Source of the DNA: Agelaius tricolor
Lineage: Eukaryota; Chordata; Aves; Passeriformes; Icteridae
Assembly: GCA_023055355.1 (NCBI GenBank)
Contig: JALJCS010000002.1
Location: forward strand, 86,515,001 to 86,579,000
Direction: 5' to 3'
DNA: 64,000 nt
Positions 63,001-64,000 of the stretch are shown here, piece by piece. Each line of letters begins with the position of its first letter. Positions within the stretch are counted from its first letter, which is position 1. Position numbers and translations under genes: made by a program. A model generated the notes under the pieces. That model worked only from the letters and a program-made list of their open reading frames with translations. It was not told the DNA's origin and searched no databases.

Positions 63001-64000
63001 GATTTTTTTTATGCACCATCTCTCCCGGTCTCTGAAAACCAATTTCAATTTCAGATCACTCCCAGGAGTGTTGGTTTCATATCTTGTTCATGCTCCCACT
63101 CCAAACTGAGATGACACAGCAGAGAACATCAGTTGTCTGCACATTCTGCAGCTTCTCACCTTTCCATGAAAGGTTTCCATGGAAGGAAAGATCAAGTTTT
63201 AGGCCAGAAGATAATTGCAAGGTACTCAGAATGGACTGCTCACCTGGACAGTAAAGTAGAGGAGCCTGGACCAAAACATTGGACTTTTCATGGTTTCAGT
63301 CTTCTTTCCTGCCAGGTTTGCTCTTACTTGACAATCTCTTAATGAGCCCTATTCGCCCTTTGCATGAATATCAAGATTAACCAGCTCATTTATCCCAAAG
63401 TCCCCTGGGTCATTTACCCAGCACAAAACCAGCACTACAGGTTTCTTCCCAGTTGAGAACAGTGTTGATACACTGCAGTGCCTCATGTCAATAAGAACAG
63501 TAAGAAACAAGTCCTGGCAAAGAAACCAACAAAATTCATTAGTCAGCTAAATTCAGCTACTGCCTGTGTTGTTTTGGTACATGCAGACACGTTTGTTGTA
63601 CCTGTGTGTTGCCACCTTCTCTCTCTTTGGTCTGGCTTTTATCCAGTCTGAAGGTGAGGGAAGAGACCCTCCTGTCACCACACCAGCATTTGGGCATCAG
63701 GCCAGAGGAGGGAGGATTACACCAACACAGTCTGGATCAGAAGTTGTGGGGAGAAGTGTATTCAGCTGTGCTATCCTAGCCTGATATCCACGAGGAGAGA
63801 GGATTTAGAAGGTCATCTGTCCAAAATAGAATAGTCCAGCAACTGTTAATAAAGGTTTTTCCTTTATTTATAGCTTAGCTACTTATGCTGGGATTTCCAA
63901 CATGACATCAGCAAGAGATCTATCACTAATAAAGTTCACAAATCTCTAAATTTTAAACACTTGCTTCAAAACATGGTTTTCATAAAATGTGGTTCAATAG
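57081..64000. other. non-coding unique sequence to the end of the window
   Basis: About 7 kb with open frames no longer than 121 codons (57736-58101, minus) and none with recognised domains. A GC-richer patch with several CpGs lies at 60040-60250 and includes a small hairpin (GGGATGC-AGA-GCATCCC, 60128-60144). No clear transposable element was recognised. Confidence 0.5.

Overview
The window reads as vertebrate nuclear DNA, most probably from a bird and probably a songbird. It is AT-rich and CpG-poor. It carries one clear CR1 LINE of the avian type (about 14322-15100, minus strand) and two LTR-like blocks (about 2827-3212 and 5956-6461) whose sequences resemble, from memory, LTR families common in passerine genomes. 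It also holds several very old, heavily mutated fragments that resemble amniote MIR/CORE-SINEs and CR1 tails. Nothing suggests a bacterial, plasmid or phage origin.

I find no protein-coding gene, no convincing exon and no structural RNA gene. The longest ATG-started open frame is 171 codons (46438-46953). Most others are under 125 codons, and several are plainly made by simple repeats or the CR1. The window is best read as intergenic DNA or the inside of a very large intron.

Layout. 1-7.6 kb: unique sequence with an old MIR-like SINE, a solo LTR in plus orientation, a GC-richer block of unknown nature beside it, and a second LTR in minus orientation. 7.6-9.7 kb: a 158-bp uninterrupted purine tract, an A18 run and a C22 run. 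9-11 kb: two identical 33-bp segments 1.9 kb apart. 14.3-15.1 kb: the CR1. 15.6-31 kb: old SINE-like fragments, an AT palindrome cluster and a 2 x 74 bp tandem duplication. 32-38.7 kb: an ancient CR1 relic, a long near-perfect hairpin at 33087-33154, a second perfect 15-bp-arm hairpin at 35994-36030, a degenerate telomere-like patch and an old LINE/SINE tail. 39-64 kb: mostly unique AT-rich sequence with a few old repeat relics, a 2 x 39 bp tandem duplication, homopolymer runs, a 20-bp perfect palindrome and some TAAT-rich stretches that could be conserved non-coding elements.

No genes work together here. The items most worth a second look are the 33 kb hairpin, the exact 33-bp dispersed repeat, the long purine tract and the number of apparently surviving ancient SINE fragments. 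All repeat identifications were made by eye against remembered consensus sequences, with no database search.
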